DNA from: a bacterium
GTDB lineage: Bacteria; Pseudomonadota; Alphaproteobacteria; Rhizobiales; Aestuariivirgaceae
Reading direction: 5' to 3'
DNA length: 64,000 nucleotides
Assembly: GCA_022842165.1 (NCBI GenBank)
Contig: JALHQC010000002.1
Coordinates: forward strand, 62,001-126,000
In this document: positions 6,892 through 15,671 of the stretch, in pieces
Numbering within the stretch: the stretch's first letter is position 1
How the letters are laid out: every line of letters starts with the position of its first letter
Position numbers and translations under genes: made by a program
The notes under the pieces: model-generated
What the model was told of the DNA's origin: nothing
The model's database searches: none
Seen by the model: only the letters and a program-made list of their open reading frames with translations

Positions 6892-9794
6892 TACTCCGCC
6901 GCCTCCATGTAATTCGCCATGGGCGGGCAGGTGCAGACGAGGTTCCGGTCGCCGAAGACGTTGTCGACGCGGCCGACGGGGGGCCAGTACTTGTCGTTCG
7001 GATAGCCCTTGAGCGGGAAGAAGGCCTTTTCCTTCGAGTAGGAATGCTTCCAGTCGCCCAGCAGCAGGCGGTGGGTGTGGGGAGCGTTTTTCAGCACGTT
7101 GTCGGTCTTGTCGGCGCTCCCCTCCTCCACCTCGGCGATCTCCTTGCGGATCTCGATCATGGCATCGCAGAAACGGTCGATCTCGCGCTTGTTCTCGGAT
7201 TCGGTGGGCTCGATCATCAGCGTATCGGCCACGGGGAAGGACATGGTGGGGGCGTGGAAGCCATAGTCGACGAGACGCTTCGCCACATCTTCCACCGAGA
7301 TCCCCGTGCGGTCCTTCAGCCAGCGGAGGTCGATGATGCATTCATGCGCCACGAAGCCGCCGGGGCCCTTGTAGAGCACCGGGAAATGCGGATCGAGACG
7401 CCGCGCGATGTAGTTGGCATTGAGGATCGCCATAATCGTCGCCTTCCGCAGCCCCTCGGCCCCCATCATGGCGATATAGGTCCAGGAGATCGGCAGGATC
7501 GACGCAGAGCCCCAGGGAGCGGCAGATACTGCTCCCCTGCCCTGATGGCGGCCCGCCGCGGGATTGACGCCATCGACCACGCTGTGGCCCGGCAGATGCG
7601 GTGCCAGATGCGCCTTGACGCCGATGGGGCCCATGCCCGGCCCGCCGCCGCCATGCGGGATGCAGAAGGTCTTGTGCAGGTTCATGTGGCAGACGTCGGC
7701 GCCTAGCTCCGCTGGCCTGACGAGGCCAACTTGCGCATTGAGGTTGGCGCCATCGAGATAGACCTGGCCGCCATGGGCGTGGACGATCTGGCAGATGTCC
7801 TTCACCTCTACCTCGAACACGCCGTGCGTCGAGGGATAGGTGATCATCAGCGCCGCAAGGTTCGCCGCGTTCTCCTTGGCCTTCTTCGCGAGATCGGCCA
7901 CGTCCACATTGCCATGCTCATCGCAGGCGACGACGACGACCTTCATGCCGGCCATGACGGCGGAGGCCGGATTGGTGCCATGGGCCGAAACCGGAATGAG
8001 GCAGACGTTGCGATGCGTATCGCCGCGCGCCTCGTGATAGCCACGGATCGCAAGGAGGCCTGCGTATTCGCCCTGGCTGCCGGCATTGGGCTGAAGCGAC
8101 ACGGCATCGAAGCCGGTGATCTCCGCCAGCATCGCTTCCAGTTCCTCGAAGAGCTGGGCATAGCCTTGCGCCTGTTCCAGCGGCGCGAAGGGATGGAGCA
8201 TCGCGAAGCTCCGCCAGGTGACGGGGATCATCTCGGTGGTGGCGTTGAGCTTCATGGTGCAGGAGCCCAGCGCGATCATCGACTGGTCGAGGGCCACGTC
8301 CTTCACCTGCAGGTGCCGCAGGTAGCGGAGCATCTCGGTTTCGGAGTGATAGATCGAGAAGACCGGATGCGTGAGATAGGACGAGGTGCGGCGCAGGCTA
8401 TCGGGAATCGTTTCCTTCAGGCTCTTGTCGATCGCATCGATCGACATCCGCTCAAGCGCATCGGTCCTGAACACGGTCAAGAGGTTTTCGAGTTCCTGCC
8501 GCCTTGTCGACTGGTCGAAGGATATCCCCAAGTGATCGGCATCGACGAAGCGCAGGTTGATGCGCTTTTCCTTGGCGCGTGCCCAGATTGCGTGGGCGCG
8601 GCCGGGTGCGAGGATCGTCACCGTGTCGAAGAAGCTCTTCGTCGTCACCTCATAGCCGAAGCCCTTGACCGCAGCGGCGAAAATTTCCGCCATGCGGTGG
8701 GTGCGCGCCGCCATCTTGGCGATGCCCTTGGGGCCGTTATAGACCGCGAACATCGAGGCGATGACGGCAAGCAGCACTTGGGCTGTGCAGATGTTGCTCG
8801 TCGCCTTCTCACGGCGGATGTGCTGCTCACGCGTCTGCAGCGCCATGCGGAGTGCGCGGTGGCCCTCCGAATCAACCGACACGCCGATGACGCGGCCGGG
8901 CATGGCGCGCTTGTATTCGTCCTTCGTGGCGAAGAAGGCGGCATGCGGGCCGCCATAGCCCATGGGCACGCCGAAGCGCTGGGCGGAACCGATCGCCACA
9001 TCCGCACCGAGTTCTCCGGGCGGGGTTAGCAATGCGAGCGCCAGAAGATCGGTCGCCATGATGGCAAGTGCGCCCGCGCCATGGAGCTTTGCGATCACGC
9101 CGCGGAAATCGCGCACTTCGCCGGACGAGCCCGGATAGGAAAGAAGTGCCGCGAAGACGGTTTCGGGCAACAGGTCCTTCATGGGATCGCCGATCACCAC
9201 GTCGTAGCCGAAGGCGCGGGCGCGGGTTTCGATGACGCCGATCGTCTGGGGATGCGTGTCGGCATCGACGAAGAAGGTGTTGGCATTGGTCTTCACCACG
9301 CGCTTGGCCATCGCCATCGCCTCGGCTGCGGCGGTCGATTCATCCAGGAGCGAGGCATTGGCGATTTCGAGGCCCGTCAGGTCGATCACCATCTGCTGGA
9401 AGTTCAGCAGCGCCTCGAGGCGGCCCTGGCTCACCTCCGCCTGGTAGGGCGTATAGGCCGTGTACCAGCCGGGGTTTTCGAGGATATTACGGAGGATGAC
9501 CTTGGGCGTGACGGTGCCGTAGTAGCCCATACCGATCATCGAGGTGAAAACCTCGTTCCGCTCCGCCATCTTGCGCAAGTATGAGAGCGCGGTGCGTTCC
9601 GGCATCGGCTTCTTGAGGTCGAGCGGACGGCTCACCCGGATTTTTTCCGGCACCACCTTGGCGATGAAATCCTCGAGCGACTTCGATCCGACGGCGCGGA
9701 GCATCTCCGCGGTGTCAGTCTCGTCAGGCCCGATGTGGCGGGCAATGAAATTGGCGCCGGGCTCAAGCTCGGCGAAGGTGGGACGTGCGGGCAT
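6891..9794 (-). CDS. gcvP: Glycine dehydrogenase (decarboxylating), P protein
   Basis: 967 aa full-length P protein; 'ARHIGPDE', '[12 protein letters not shown]', PLP-site '[21 protein letters not shown]'. Confidence 0.97.
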   Translation of the reverse strand: MPARPTFAELEPGANFIARHIGPDETDTAEMLRAVGSKSLEDFIAKVVPEKIRVSRPLDLKKPMPERTALSYLRKMAERNEVFTSMIGMGYYGTVTPKVILRNILENPGWYTAYTPYQAEVSQGRLEALLNFQQMVIDLTGLEIANASLLDESTAAAEAMAMAKRVVKTNANTFFVDADTHPQTIGVIETRARAFGYDVVIGDPMKDLLPETVFAALLSYPGSSGEVRDFRGVIAKLHGAGALAIMATDLLALALLTPPGELGADVAIGSAQRFGVPMGYGGPHAAFFATKDEYKRAMPGRVIGVSVDSEGHRALRMALQTREQHIRREKATSNICTAQVLLAVIASMFAVYNGPKGIAKMAARTHRMAEIFAAAVKGFGYEVTTKSFFDTVTILAPGRAHAIWARAKEKRINLRFVDADHLGISFDQSTRRQELENLLTVFRTDALERMSIDAIDKSLKETIPDSLRRTSSYLTHPVFSIYHSETEMLRYLRHLQVKDVALDQSMIALGSCTMKLNATTEMIPVTWRSFAMLHPFAPLEQAQGYAQLFEELEAMLAEITGFDAVSLQPNAGSQGEYAGLLAIRGYHEARGDTHRNVCLIPVSAHGTNPASAVMAGMKVVVVACDEHGNVDVADLAKKAKENAANLAALMITYPSTHGVFEVEVKDICQIVHAHGGQVYLDGANLNAQVGLVRPAELGADVCHMNLHKTFCIPHGGGGPGMGPIGVKAHLAPHLPGHSVVDGVNPAAGRHQGRGAVSAAPWGSASILPISWTYIAMMGAEGLRKATIMAILNANYIARRLDPHFPVLYKGPGGFVAHECIIDLRWLKDRTGISVEDVAKRLVDYGFHAPTMSFPVADTLMIEPTESENKREIDRFCDAMIEIRKEIAEVEEGSADKTDNVLKNAPHTHRLLLGDWKHSYSKEKAFFPLKGYPNDKYWPPVGRVDNVFGDRNLVCTCPPMANYMEAAE

Positions 9795-9814
9795 GATCTA
9801 TCCTCCTTGACTTG

Positions 9815-9863
9815 CCCCACCCGGCTGCTGCGCAGCCACCCTCCCCGCTGCGCGAGGAGGGAT
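9815..9863 (+). repeat. REP-like element R1 (CCCCACCCG-hairpin-CACCCTCCCCGC..GAGGAGGGAT)
   Basis: Inverted match to R2 and R3, same orientation as R4 and R5. Confidence 0.85.
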
Positions 9864-9878
9864 GGTAGGGCGGTTGAT

Positions 9879-10265
9879 TTATCCCTCCTCGCGAAGCGGG
9901 GAGGGTGCCGCTACTTGGGCGGCGGGTGGGGTCAGTGCGGCAGTGATGCTGTCAATCACGCCGTCCATGTTGGTATCGACATCGATGTTCCAGAAGCGAA
10001 GTGTTTGGTAACCGAGTGCGCCGAGCTTTGCGTCGCGGATGAAATCCCGCTTCTGCCCGGCATCAAATCCATGCTGGGAGCCGTCAACCTCGATGACCAG
10101 CCTCCGCGATTTTTCCGCAAAGTCGACGATATAGCCGCCAATCGGAGCCTGCCGCCTGAAGTGAAAACCGCGCGCGTTGAAATACTTCAACTGGCACCAG
10201 AGCTTGATCTCCTGAGGTGTCATGCTGTTGCGCAACTGACGGGCACGGTCGCGGATTTCAGTCAC
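9879..10265 (-). CDS. DUF559 (endonuclease-like) domain protein
   Basis: 'MTPQEIKLWCQLKYFNARGFHFRRQAPIGGYIVDFAEKSRRLVIEVDGSQHG' is typical DUF559/Vsr-like fold; GTG start, flanked by repeats. Confidence 0.88.
   Translation of the reverse strand: MTEIRDRARQLRNSMTPQEIKLWCQLKYFNARGFHFRRQAPIGGYIVDFAEKSRRLVIEVDGSQHGFDAGQKRDFIRDAKLGALGYQTLRFWNIDVDTNMDGVIDSITAALTPPAAQVAAPSPLREEG
9881..9931 (-). repeat. REP-like element R2
   Basis: ATCCCTCCTCGCGAAGCGGGGAGGGTG...GGCGGGTGGGG, reverse orientation of R1; encodes the C-terminal tail of the DUF559 ORF. Confidence 0.85.
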
Positions 10266-10267
10266 TT

Positions 10268-10318
10268 ATCCCTCCTCGCTTCAGCGGGGAGGGTGGCTGC
10301 GCAAGCAGCCGGGTGGGG
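10268..10318 (-). repeat. REP-like element R3
   Basis: ATCCCTCCTCGCTTCAGCGGGGAGGGTGGCTGCGCAAGCAGCCGGGTGGGG; near-perfect reverse complement of R1. Confidence 0.85.
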
Positions 10319-10333
10319 CAAGTCATTCGCGGC

Positions 10334-10385
10334 CCCCACCCGCCTCGCATACGCTCGGCACCCTCCCCGCTTCGCGGAGAGGGAT
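10334..10385 (+). repeat. REP-like element R4
   Basis: CCCCACCCGCCTCGCATACGCTCGGCACCCTCCCCGCTTCGCGGAGAGGGAT. Confidence 0.85.
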
Positions 10386-10388
10386 AAA

Positions 10389-10757
10389 TCAGGCGCCGAC
10401 AAATTTGTCATAGGCGGCCTTGTCCATCAGGCCGTCGAGTTCGCTTTTGTCCGCAAGCCGGACCTTCATGAACCAGGCGTCGCCTTCGGCCGACCGGTTC
10501 ACCATGGCGGGATCGCCTTCGAGTTCCTTGTTCACTTCGACCACTTCGCCCGAGACGGGGGCGAAGACTTCGCTTGCGGCCTTGACGCTTTCGACCACCG
10601 CGGCTTCAGCGTCCTTCTCGACCTTCCTGCCGATGGCGGGCAGCTCGATGAAGACGACGTCGCCCAATTGTTCCTGCGCGTGGTTGGTGATGCCGATCGT
10701 CGCGATGTCGCCATCGACGATCACCCATTCATGGTCCTTGCTGTACTTGGCGTTCAT
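10389..10757 (-). CDS. gcvH: Glycine cleavage system H protein
   Basis: 'KYSKDHEWV', lipoylation region 'VVESVKAASEVFAPVSGEVVEVN'. Confidence 0.97.
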   Translation of the reverse strand: MNAKYSKDHEWVIVDGDIATIGITNHAQEQLGDVVFIELPAIGRKVEKDAEAAVVESVKAASEVFAPVSGEVVEVNKELEGDPAMVNRSAEGDAWFMKVRLADKSELDGLMDKAAYDKFVGA

Positions 10758-10770
10758 GGTTCGGGGCTCC

Positions 10771-11889
10771 TCAGCGTTTGAAGCGGTTGGGGATGAAGGG
10801 AAGCTTGACGATCTGCGCAGGGATCGGCTTGTCGCGCACGATAAGGTTGACAGATGTTCCGGGTGCGGACGAGTTCGTCTCGACATAGCCCATGGCGATG
10901 GGGCCGCCGACGGTGGGGCCGAAGCCGCCGGAGGTGACGATGCCGATCCGGCGGCCTGCCATATCGGTGATGAGCGTGCCGTCTCGCGCCGGTGCCCGGC
11001 CTTCCGGCTTCAGCCCGACGCGTTTCCGCGCAACACCTTCAGCGAGCTCACGCTGGACGCGGGCCGCGCCGGTGAAGCCCCCCTCTTCGCGGCGGCGCTT
11101 CGAGATCGACCACTTGAGATCGGCCTCGACGGGGCTCGTCGTTTCATCAAGCTCGTGGCCATAAAGGCAGAGGCCGCCTTCGAGCCTCAATGAATCGCGC
11201 GCGCCGAGGCCGATGGGTTTCACCAGCGGGTCCGACAGCAACAGGTTCCAGAGCTTCGCTACGTGGCGGTCGGGCAGCGAAATCTCGAAACCGTCTTCGC
11301 CGGTATAGCCGGACCGCGAGATGTGGACGCCGACGCCGGCAATCGTCGCGTCCATGTAGTGCATGAACTTCAGGTCGCGGACGGCAGGCTCGAGCCCCGC
11401 CAGAACCTCCTCCGCCTTCGGGCCCTGAAGCGCCAGCAATGCGAGATCGTCGCGCCGGTCGAGCGTCACGTCCTTCGGCAGGTGCCTTGCGATCAGTTCG
11501 AAGTCATGATCCTTCCGCGAGGCGTTGACCACGACATAGAGCGTGCCATCCATATCGGTGCGGGTGATCATCAGATCATCGAGCGTGCCGCCATCTTCAG
11601 ACAGCAATTGCGAATAGCGCTGCTGGTGCGGGACAAGGCTTAAGATATCGGCGGGAACGATGCGTTCCATGGCCTTGGCCGTGGTCTCGAAATCGGGGCC
11701 CGACACATAGCACTGGCCCATGTGCGAGACATCGAAGAGGCCCGCCTTCTCGCGCGTCCAGCCATGCTCGGTGAGGATGCCGCTCGGATATTGCACGGGC
11801 ATCTCATAGCCCGCGAAGGGCACCATGCGGGCGCCGCGCTTCACATGCTCATCGTAGAGTGACGTTCGTTTGGGAGCGGGTTCGCTCAT
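10771..11889 (-). CDS. gcvT: Aminomethyltransferase, T protein
   Basis: 'GWTREKAGLFDVSHMGQ', 'RSGYTGEDGFEISLP', 'GARDSLRLEGGLCLYGHELDETTSPVEA'. Confidence 0.97.
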   Translation of the reverse strand: MSEPAPKRTSLYDEHVKRGARMVPFAGYEMPVQYPSGILTEHGWTREKAGLFDVSHMGQCYVSGPDFETTAKAMERIVPADILSLVPHQQRYSQLLSEDGGTLDDLMITRTDMDGTLYVVVNASRKDHDFELIARHLPKDVTLDRRDDLALLALQGPKAEEVLAGLEPAVRDLKFMHYMDATIAGVGVHISRSGYTGEDGFEISLPDRHVAKLWNLLLSDPLVKPIGLGARDSLRLEGGLCLYGHELDETTSPVEADLKWSISKRRREEGGFTGAARVQRELAEGVARKRVGLKPEGRAPARDGTLITDMAGRRIGIVTSGGFGPTVGGPIAMGYVETNSSAPGTSVNLIVRDKPIPAQIVKLPFIPNRFKR

Positions 11890-11940
11890 CTGGTTCTCCA
11901 TACAAGGTTTGGCGAGACCCGGCCCTGTGTCCGAATCTGC

Positions 11941-12130
11941 CCCCTCTGTATGTGACCTGAGAGATTTCGTTTCCGGGGTCAGTGACCCCCGGGAACTTGG
12001 CTCCTTCGGTGAGCGGCCTTCTCTAGCGAAGGCCCCTGCTCTCCAGATTCTAGAACGCCTCGCGGTCCTTTTGCCTGAGAGTTTCCGGGGCGGTTGCTCC
12101 TTCGGCGCCGGGCTTGCCCGGTCTCTCCCG
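11941..12130 (-). ncRNA. Tandem glycine riboswitch upstream of gcvT
   Basis: Minus strand: GGGAGAGACCGG...CCGAAGGAGCAA...GGAAACTCTCAGGCAAAAGGACCGC then GGAGAGCAGGGGCC...CCGAAGGAGCCAAG...GGAAACGAAATCTCTCAGGTCACATACAGAGG: two glycine aptamer consensus blocks. Confidence 0.93.
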
Positions 12131-12265
12131 CACAAGGCGTTGTGCTGAACGGGGTGGAGACTAGAAGGATCGGCAATGAAGTCAACCCACGGGGTTCGCA
12201 TATGCACCCTGCCGGGGGTGGCCATCTGCTTGACAACCCCAGGCGCTGCCCGCATTTAACCTCGC

Positions 12266-13228
12266 ATGAACAAGCCGCCGCTGACCATTCTTCTTGCCGC
12301 ACCGCGGGGCTTCTGCGCCGGGGTGGTGCGGGCGGTCGACATCGTGGAGCGGGCGCTGGCGCTTTATGGGGCGCCGGTCTATGTGCGCCACGAGATCGTG
12401 CACAACAGGTTCGTGGTCGACGATCTCAAGGCCAAGGGTGCGATCTTCGTCGACGAGCTGGACGAGATTCCGGATGCCAGCCGGCCCGTCGTCTTCTCGG
12501 CCCATGGCGTTCCGAAGTCGGTGCCGGCGGCGGCCACGGCGCGGCACATGTTCCAGATCGATGCCACCTGCCCGCTCGTCACCAAGGTTCACATGGAGGC
12601 GCAGCGCCACCATGCGCAGGGCCTCGATATCATCCTGATCGGGCACCGCAATCATCCGGAAGTGATCGGCACCATGGGGCAGCTGCCGGACGGCGCGGTG
12701 ACGCTGATCGAGACGGCGGAAGAGGCCGAGACACTTGCCGTGCGCGACCCCAGAAAGCTTTCCTACGTGACGCAGACGACGCTGTCGGTCGATGACACGC
12801 GCGATGTGATCGCGGTGCTGCAGCGGCGCTTTCCCGACATCATCGGGCCGTTCAAGGAAGACATCTGCTATGCGACGACGAACCGCCAGGAGGCGGTGAA
12901 GGAAATCGCCCGGCGCTGCGAGTTGCTGCTGGTCGTCGGGGCGCCCAACTCGTCCAATTCGAAGCGGCTGGTCGAGGTGGGCCTCAGGGCCGGCTGCCCG
13001 CGCGGGCTTCTGGTGCAGCGCGCATCCGACCTCGACTGGAGCATGCTGCAGGGCCTCTCGGTCGTCGGGCTGACGGCCGGCGCATCGGCCCCGGAGGTTC
13101 TGGTGAACGAGATCGCCGATGCCTTTCGCGCGCATTATGACGTGAACATCGAGAAGGTGACGCTGCGCGACGAGAATGTCTCGTTCAAGCTGCCCCGCGA
13201 ACTCCGCGAGGCGCAAGCCCCGGCATGA
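12266..13228 (+). CDS. ispH: 4-hydroxy-3-methylbut-2-enyl diphosphate reductase
   Basis: '[17 protein letters not shown]', '[11 protein letters not shown]', '[12 protein letters not shown]', 'TAGASAPE'. Confidence 0.97.
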   Translation: MNKPPLTILLAAPRGFCAGVVRAVDIVERALALYGAPVYVRHEIVHNRFVVDDLKAKGAIFVDELDEIPDASRPVVFSAHGVPKSVPAAATARHMFQIDATCPLVTKVHMEAQRHHAQGLDIILIGHRNHPEVIGTMGQLPDGAVTLIETAEEAETLAVRDPRKLSYVTQTTLSVDDTRDVIAVLQRRFPDIIGPFKEDICYATTNRQEAVKEIARRCELLLVVGAPNSSNSKRLVEVGLRAGCPRGLLVQRASDLDWSMLQGLSVVGLTAGASAPEVLVNEIADAFRAHYDVNIEKVTLRDENVSFKLPRELREAQAPA

Positions 13229-13671
13229 CGGAAAGCAAGGTCATCGTTCATACGGATGGGGCGTGCTCGGGGAATCCTGGCCCCGGCGGCTGGGGCGTGA
13301 TCCTCGACTACAACGGCACGCGCAAGGAGCTTTCCGGCGGCGAGGCCAATACCACCAACAACCGCATGGAGCTGATGGGGGCGATCTCGGCGCTCGAGTC
13401 ACTGAAGCGGCCCTGCAGCGTCGAGATGCATGTCGATTCCAACTATGTGAAGGACGGCATCACCAAGTGGATTCACGGCTGGAAGAAGAACGGCTGGAAG
13501 ACTGCCGACAAAAAGCCGGTGAAGAACGCCGAGCTGTGGCAGCGCCTCGATCAGGCATTGGGCAAGCACAAGATCTCATGGCACTGGGTGAAGGGCCACG
13601 CCGGGCATGACGACAACGAGCGCGCCGACGAACTGGCGCGCGAAGGGATGGCGCCCTTCAAGCGGCGCTGA
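13225..13671 (+). CDS. rnhA: Ribonuclease HI
   Basis: '[22 protein letters not shown]', 'NRMELMGAI', '[20 protein letters not shown]'; ATGA overlap with ispH. Confidence 0.97.
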   Translation: MTESKVIVHTDGACSGNPGPGGWGVILDYNGTRKELSGGEANTTNNRMELMGAISALESLKRPCSVEMHVDSNYVKDGITKWIHGWKKNGWKTADKKPVKNAELWQRLDQALGKHKISWHWVKGHAGHDDNERADELAREGMAPFKRR

Positions 13672-13674
13672 GCC

Positions 13675-14166
13675 TCACGCGCCTTTCAACTGCTGCATGA
13701 CGTGCTCGGCACCCGAGACGTTGACGCCGCGCTCGGTTTCGATGTTCAGCGTCTTGACGACGCCGTTCTCGACGATCATCGCATAGCGCTTGCAGCGGAT
13801 GCCCATGCCGGCCGCGGAGAAATCGACATCGAGGCCGGTGGCCTTCGCAAACTCGGCATTGCCGTCGGCCAGCATCATGATCTTGCCTTCGGCGCCGGTG
13901 GCTTTCGCCCAGGCATTCATCACGTGAACATCATTGACGGCGACGCAGGCGATGGTGTCGACCCCTTCAGCCTTGATGTCGTCATAGGCGAGCAGGTAGC
14001 CCGGCAGGTGGTTCATGCTGCAGGTGGGCGTGAAGGCGCCGGGCAGGCCGAAAAGCACAACCTTGCGGCCGGCGAAGACGACATCCGTCGACAGCTTCTG
14101 CTGGCCATCGGCAGTCATCACGGAGAATTCGGCGGCGGGGAGCTTCTCGCCGGGCTTGATGGTCAT
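13675..14166 (-). CDS. Peroxiredoxin (Prx5-like, AhpC/TSA family)
   Basis: 'KVVLFGLPGAFTPTCSMNHLPGY'. Confidence 0.93.
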   Translation of the reverse strand: MTIKPGEKLPAAEFSVMTADGQQKLSTDVVFAGRKVVLFGLPGAFTPTCSMNHLPGYLLAYDDIKAEGVDTIACVAVNDVHVMNAWAKATGAEGKIMMLADGNAEFAKATGLDVDFSAAGMGIRCKRYAMIVENGVVKTLNIETERGVNVSGAEHVMQQLKGA

Positions 14167-14202
14167 GGCGCTATCCTTCTGGTGAACATGAGAGTGGTGG
14201 GA

Positions 14203-14961
14203 TTAGGGGAGCCGCAGGCTCTGTTCAAGGCCCATGCCAAGCTTCGTGTAGGTGAGCTTCAGGGTCTGGCCCTTGAGCTTCGCGGGATCATCGGCGTTGT
14301 CGACCACGAGGCTGGCATTGCGGCCATCGGCACTGAAGACGGGTGCCCGGAAATAGGCGGTGGTGGTGGTTTCGACAAAAATGTCGCCGACCTTCTCCCG
14401 AAGGTCCAGGTGCAGCACGGGTTTACCGTTTTCCACTTCAACCCGCGCCGAGGCGATGGCAGCACCCGGGAGCGGAACGGTCTTCGCGAAGGCTTCCACG
14501 CGTGCGACGCCTTCGGGGTCCTCAACGCTCGTTCCGAGATCGATCGAGGCTTCCGCCTTTGCGGGGATGCAGATATCCTTGCAGACGGCAAAGAACAGGC
14601 CGAGATCGAGCGTCACCGCCGCCTGGCCGGGTGCCGTCACGGTGATGGGGAACACCACCTCGTGCTGATAGCCTACCGTCTCGCCGCTGGCGTCGTGATA
14701 GCGGCCGGGAACCGGGTAGAGAACGTCAACTTCCGCAGGAACGGATGTCTTCCACGCGAACTCTGGCGGAATGCCGGCTTCGCCCGGCATGCGCCAATAG
14801 GTTTTCCAGCCTTCTTCAAGCTCGATCCGCACGCCGGTGCGCCAGGATGTGCCGTCATAGGAATCGCCCACCAGCGACACGCGATAGGGCCGCTCCATGG
14901 CCGATGCCGGAAGCAACAGCATGGAACCAGCGAGGATTGTAATGATTGATCGCCAGAACAT
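14203..14961 (-). CDS. DsbD N-terminal domain-like protein (protein-disulfide reductase domain), exported
   Basis: Signal peptide; 'FFAVCKDICIPAKAEASIDL' Cys pair typical of DsbD alpha domain; no TM or thioredoxin domains. Confidence 0.75.
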   Translation of the reverse strand: MFWRSIITILAGSMLLLPASAMERPYRVSLVGDSYDGTSWRTGVRIELEEGWKTYWRMPGEAGIPPEFAWKTSVPAEVDVLYPVPGRYHDASGETVGYQHEVVFPITVTAPGQAAVTLDLGLFFAVCKDICIPAKAEASIDLGTSVEDPEGVARVEAFAKTVPLPGAAIASARVEVENGKPVLHLDLREKVGDIFVETTTTAYFRAPVFSADGRNASLVVDNADDPAKLKGQTLKLTYTKLGMGLEQSLRLP

Positions 14962-15077
14962 CGGTTTCTATATGAAAGATATTGGCGCCGGCGCCAATCA
15001 CCTTCGCGTCAGCGCGGTGGTGTTTGATTGCGGCGCAATTGGGCGATAGTCTCGCTGTACACGGGGAATGTCACGGC

Positions 15078-15665
15078 ATGAACAAGAGTTCATTTCTTGA
15101 TGGCCAGCTGCTGATCGCCATGCCGGGGATGGGCGACACCCGATTCGACCGCTCCGTCATCTACATGTGTGCGCATTCCGAACAGGGCGCCATGGGCATC
15201 ATCATCAACAAGACCGCGCCGATGATGCGCTTCGGCGACCTGATCTCGCAGCTCGATCTTGCGCCCGGAGACGAGGACATGGCGCCGCCGCCCGACCTGA
15301 TGGACATGCCAGTGCTGTTCGGCGGACCGGTCGAGCAGGAGCGCGGCTTCGTGCTGCACACCACCGACTATTTCACCGCCGATTCGAGCCTGCCGGTGGC
15401 CGAGAACATCGCGCTGACCGCGACGATCGACATCCTGCGGGCCATGGCCAAGGGCAAGGGGCCGCAGCGGGCCATGCTGGCGCTGGGTTATGCCGGCTGG
15501 GCGCCGGGCCAGCTCGAAAACGAGATCCAGCACAATGGCTGGCTGACTTGCGCGGCGGACGAGGAGCTGCTGTTCGGCCTCGACTATGACGAGCGTTATG
15601 CCGCCGCCCTGAGGAAGCTCAAGATCGATCCCGGCATGCTGTCGAGCGATGCCGGGCACGCCTGA
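15078..15665 (+). CDS. YqgE/AlgH family protein
   Basis: '[40 protein letters not shown]', '[13 protein letters not shown]'. Confidence 0.95.
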   Translation: MNKSSFLDGQLLIAMPGMGDTRFDRSVIYMCAHSEQGAMGIIINKTAPMMRFGDLISQLDLAPGDEDMAPPPDLMDMPVLFGGPVEQERGFVLHTTDYFTADSSLPVAENIALTATIDILRAMAKGKGPQRAMLALGYAGWAPGQLENEIQHNGWLTCAADEELLFGLDYDERYAAALRKLKIDPGMLSSDAGHA

Positions 15666-15671
15666 AGGGGT

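Noticed and set aside
7731-9029. 432-aa + strand ORF
   Set aside because: Antisense shadow of gcvP
9815-10385. CRISPR-like array
   Set aside because: Repeats are palindromic, in alternating orientation, with irregular spacing and a gene between them; no cas genes
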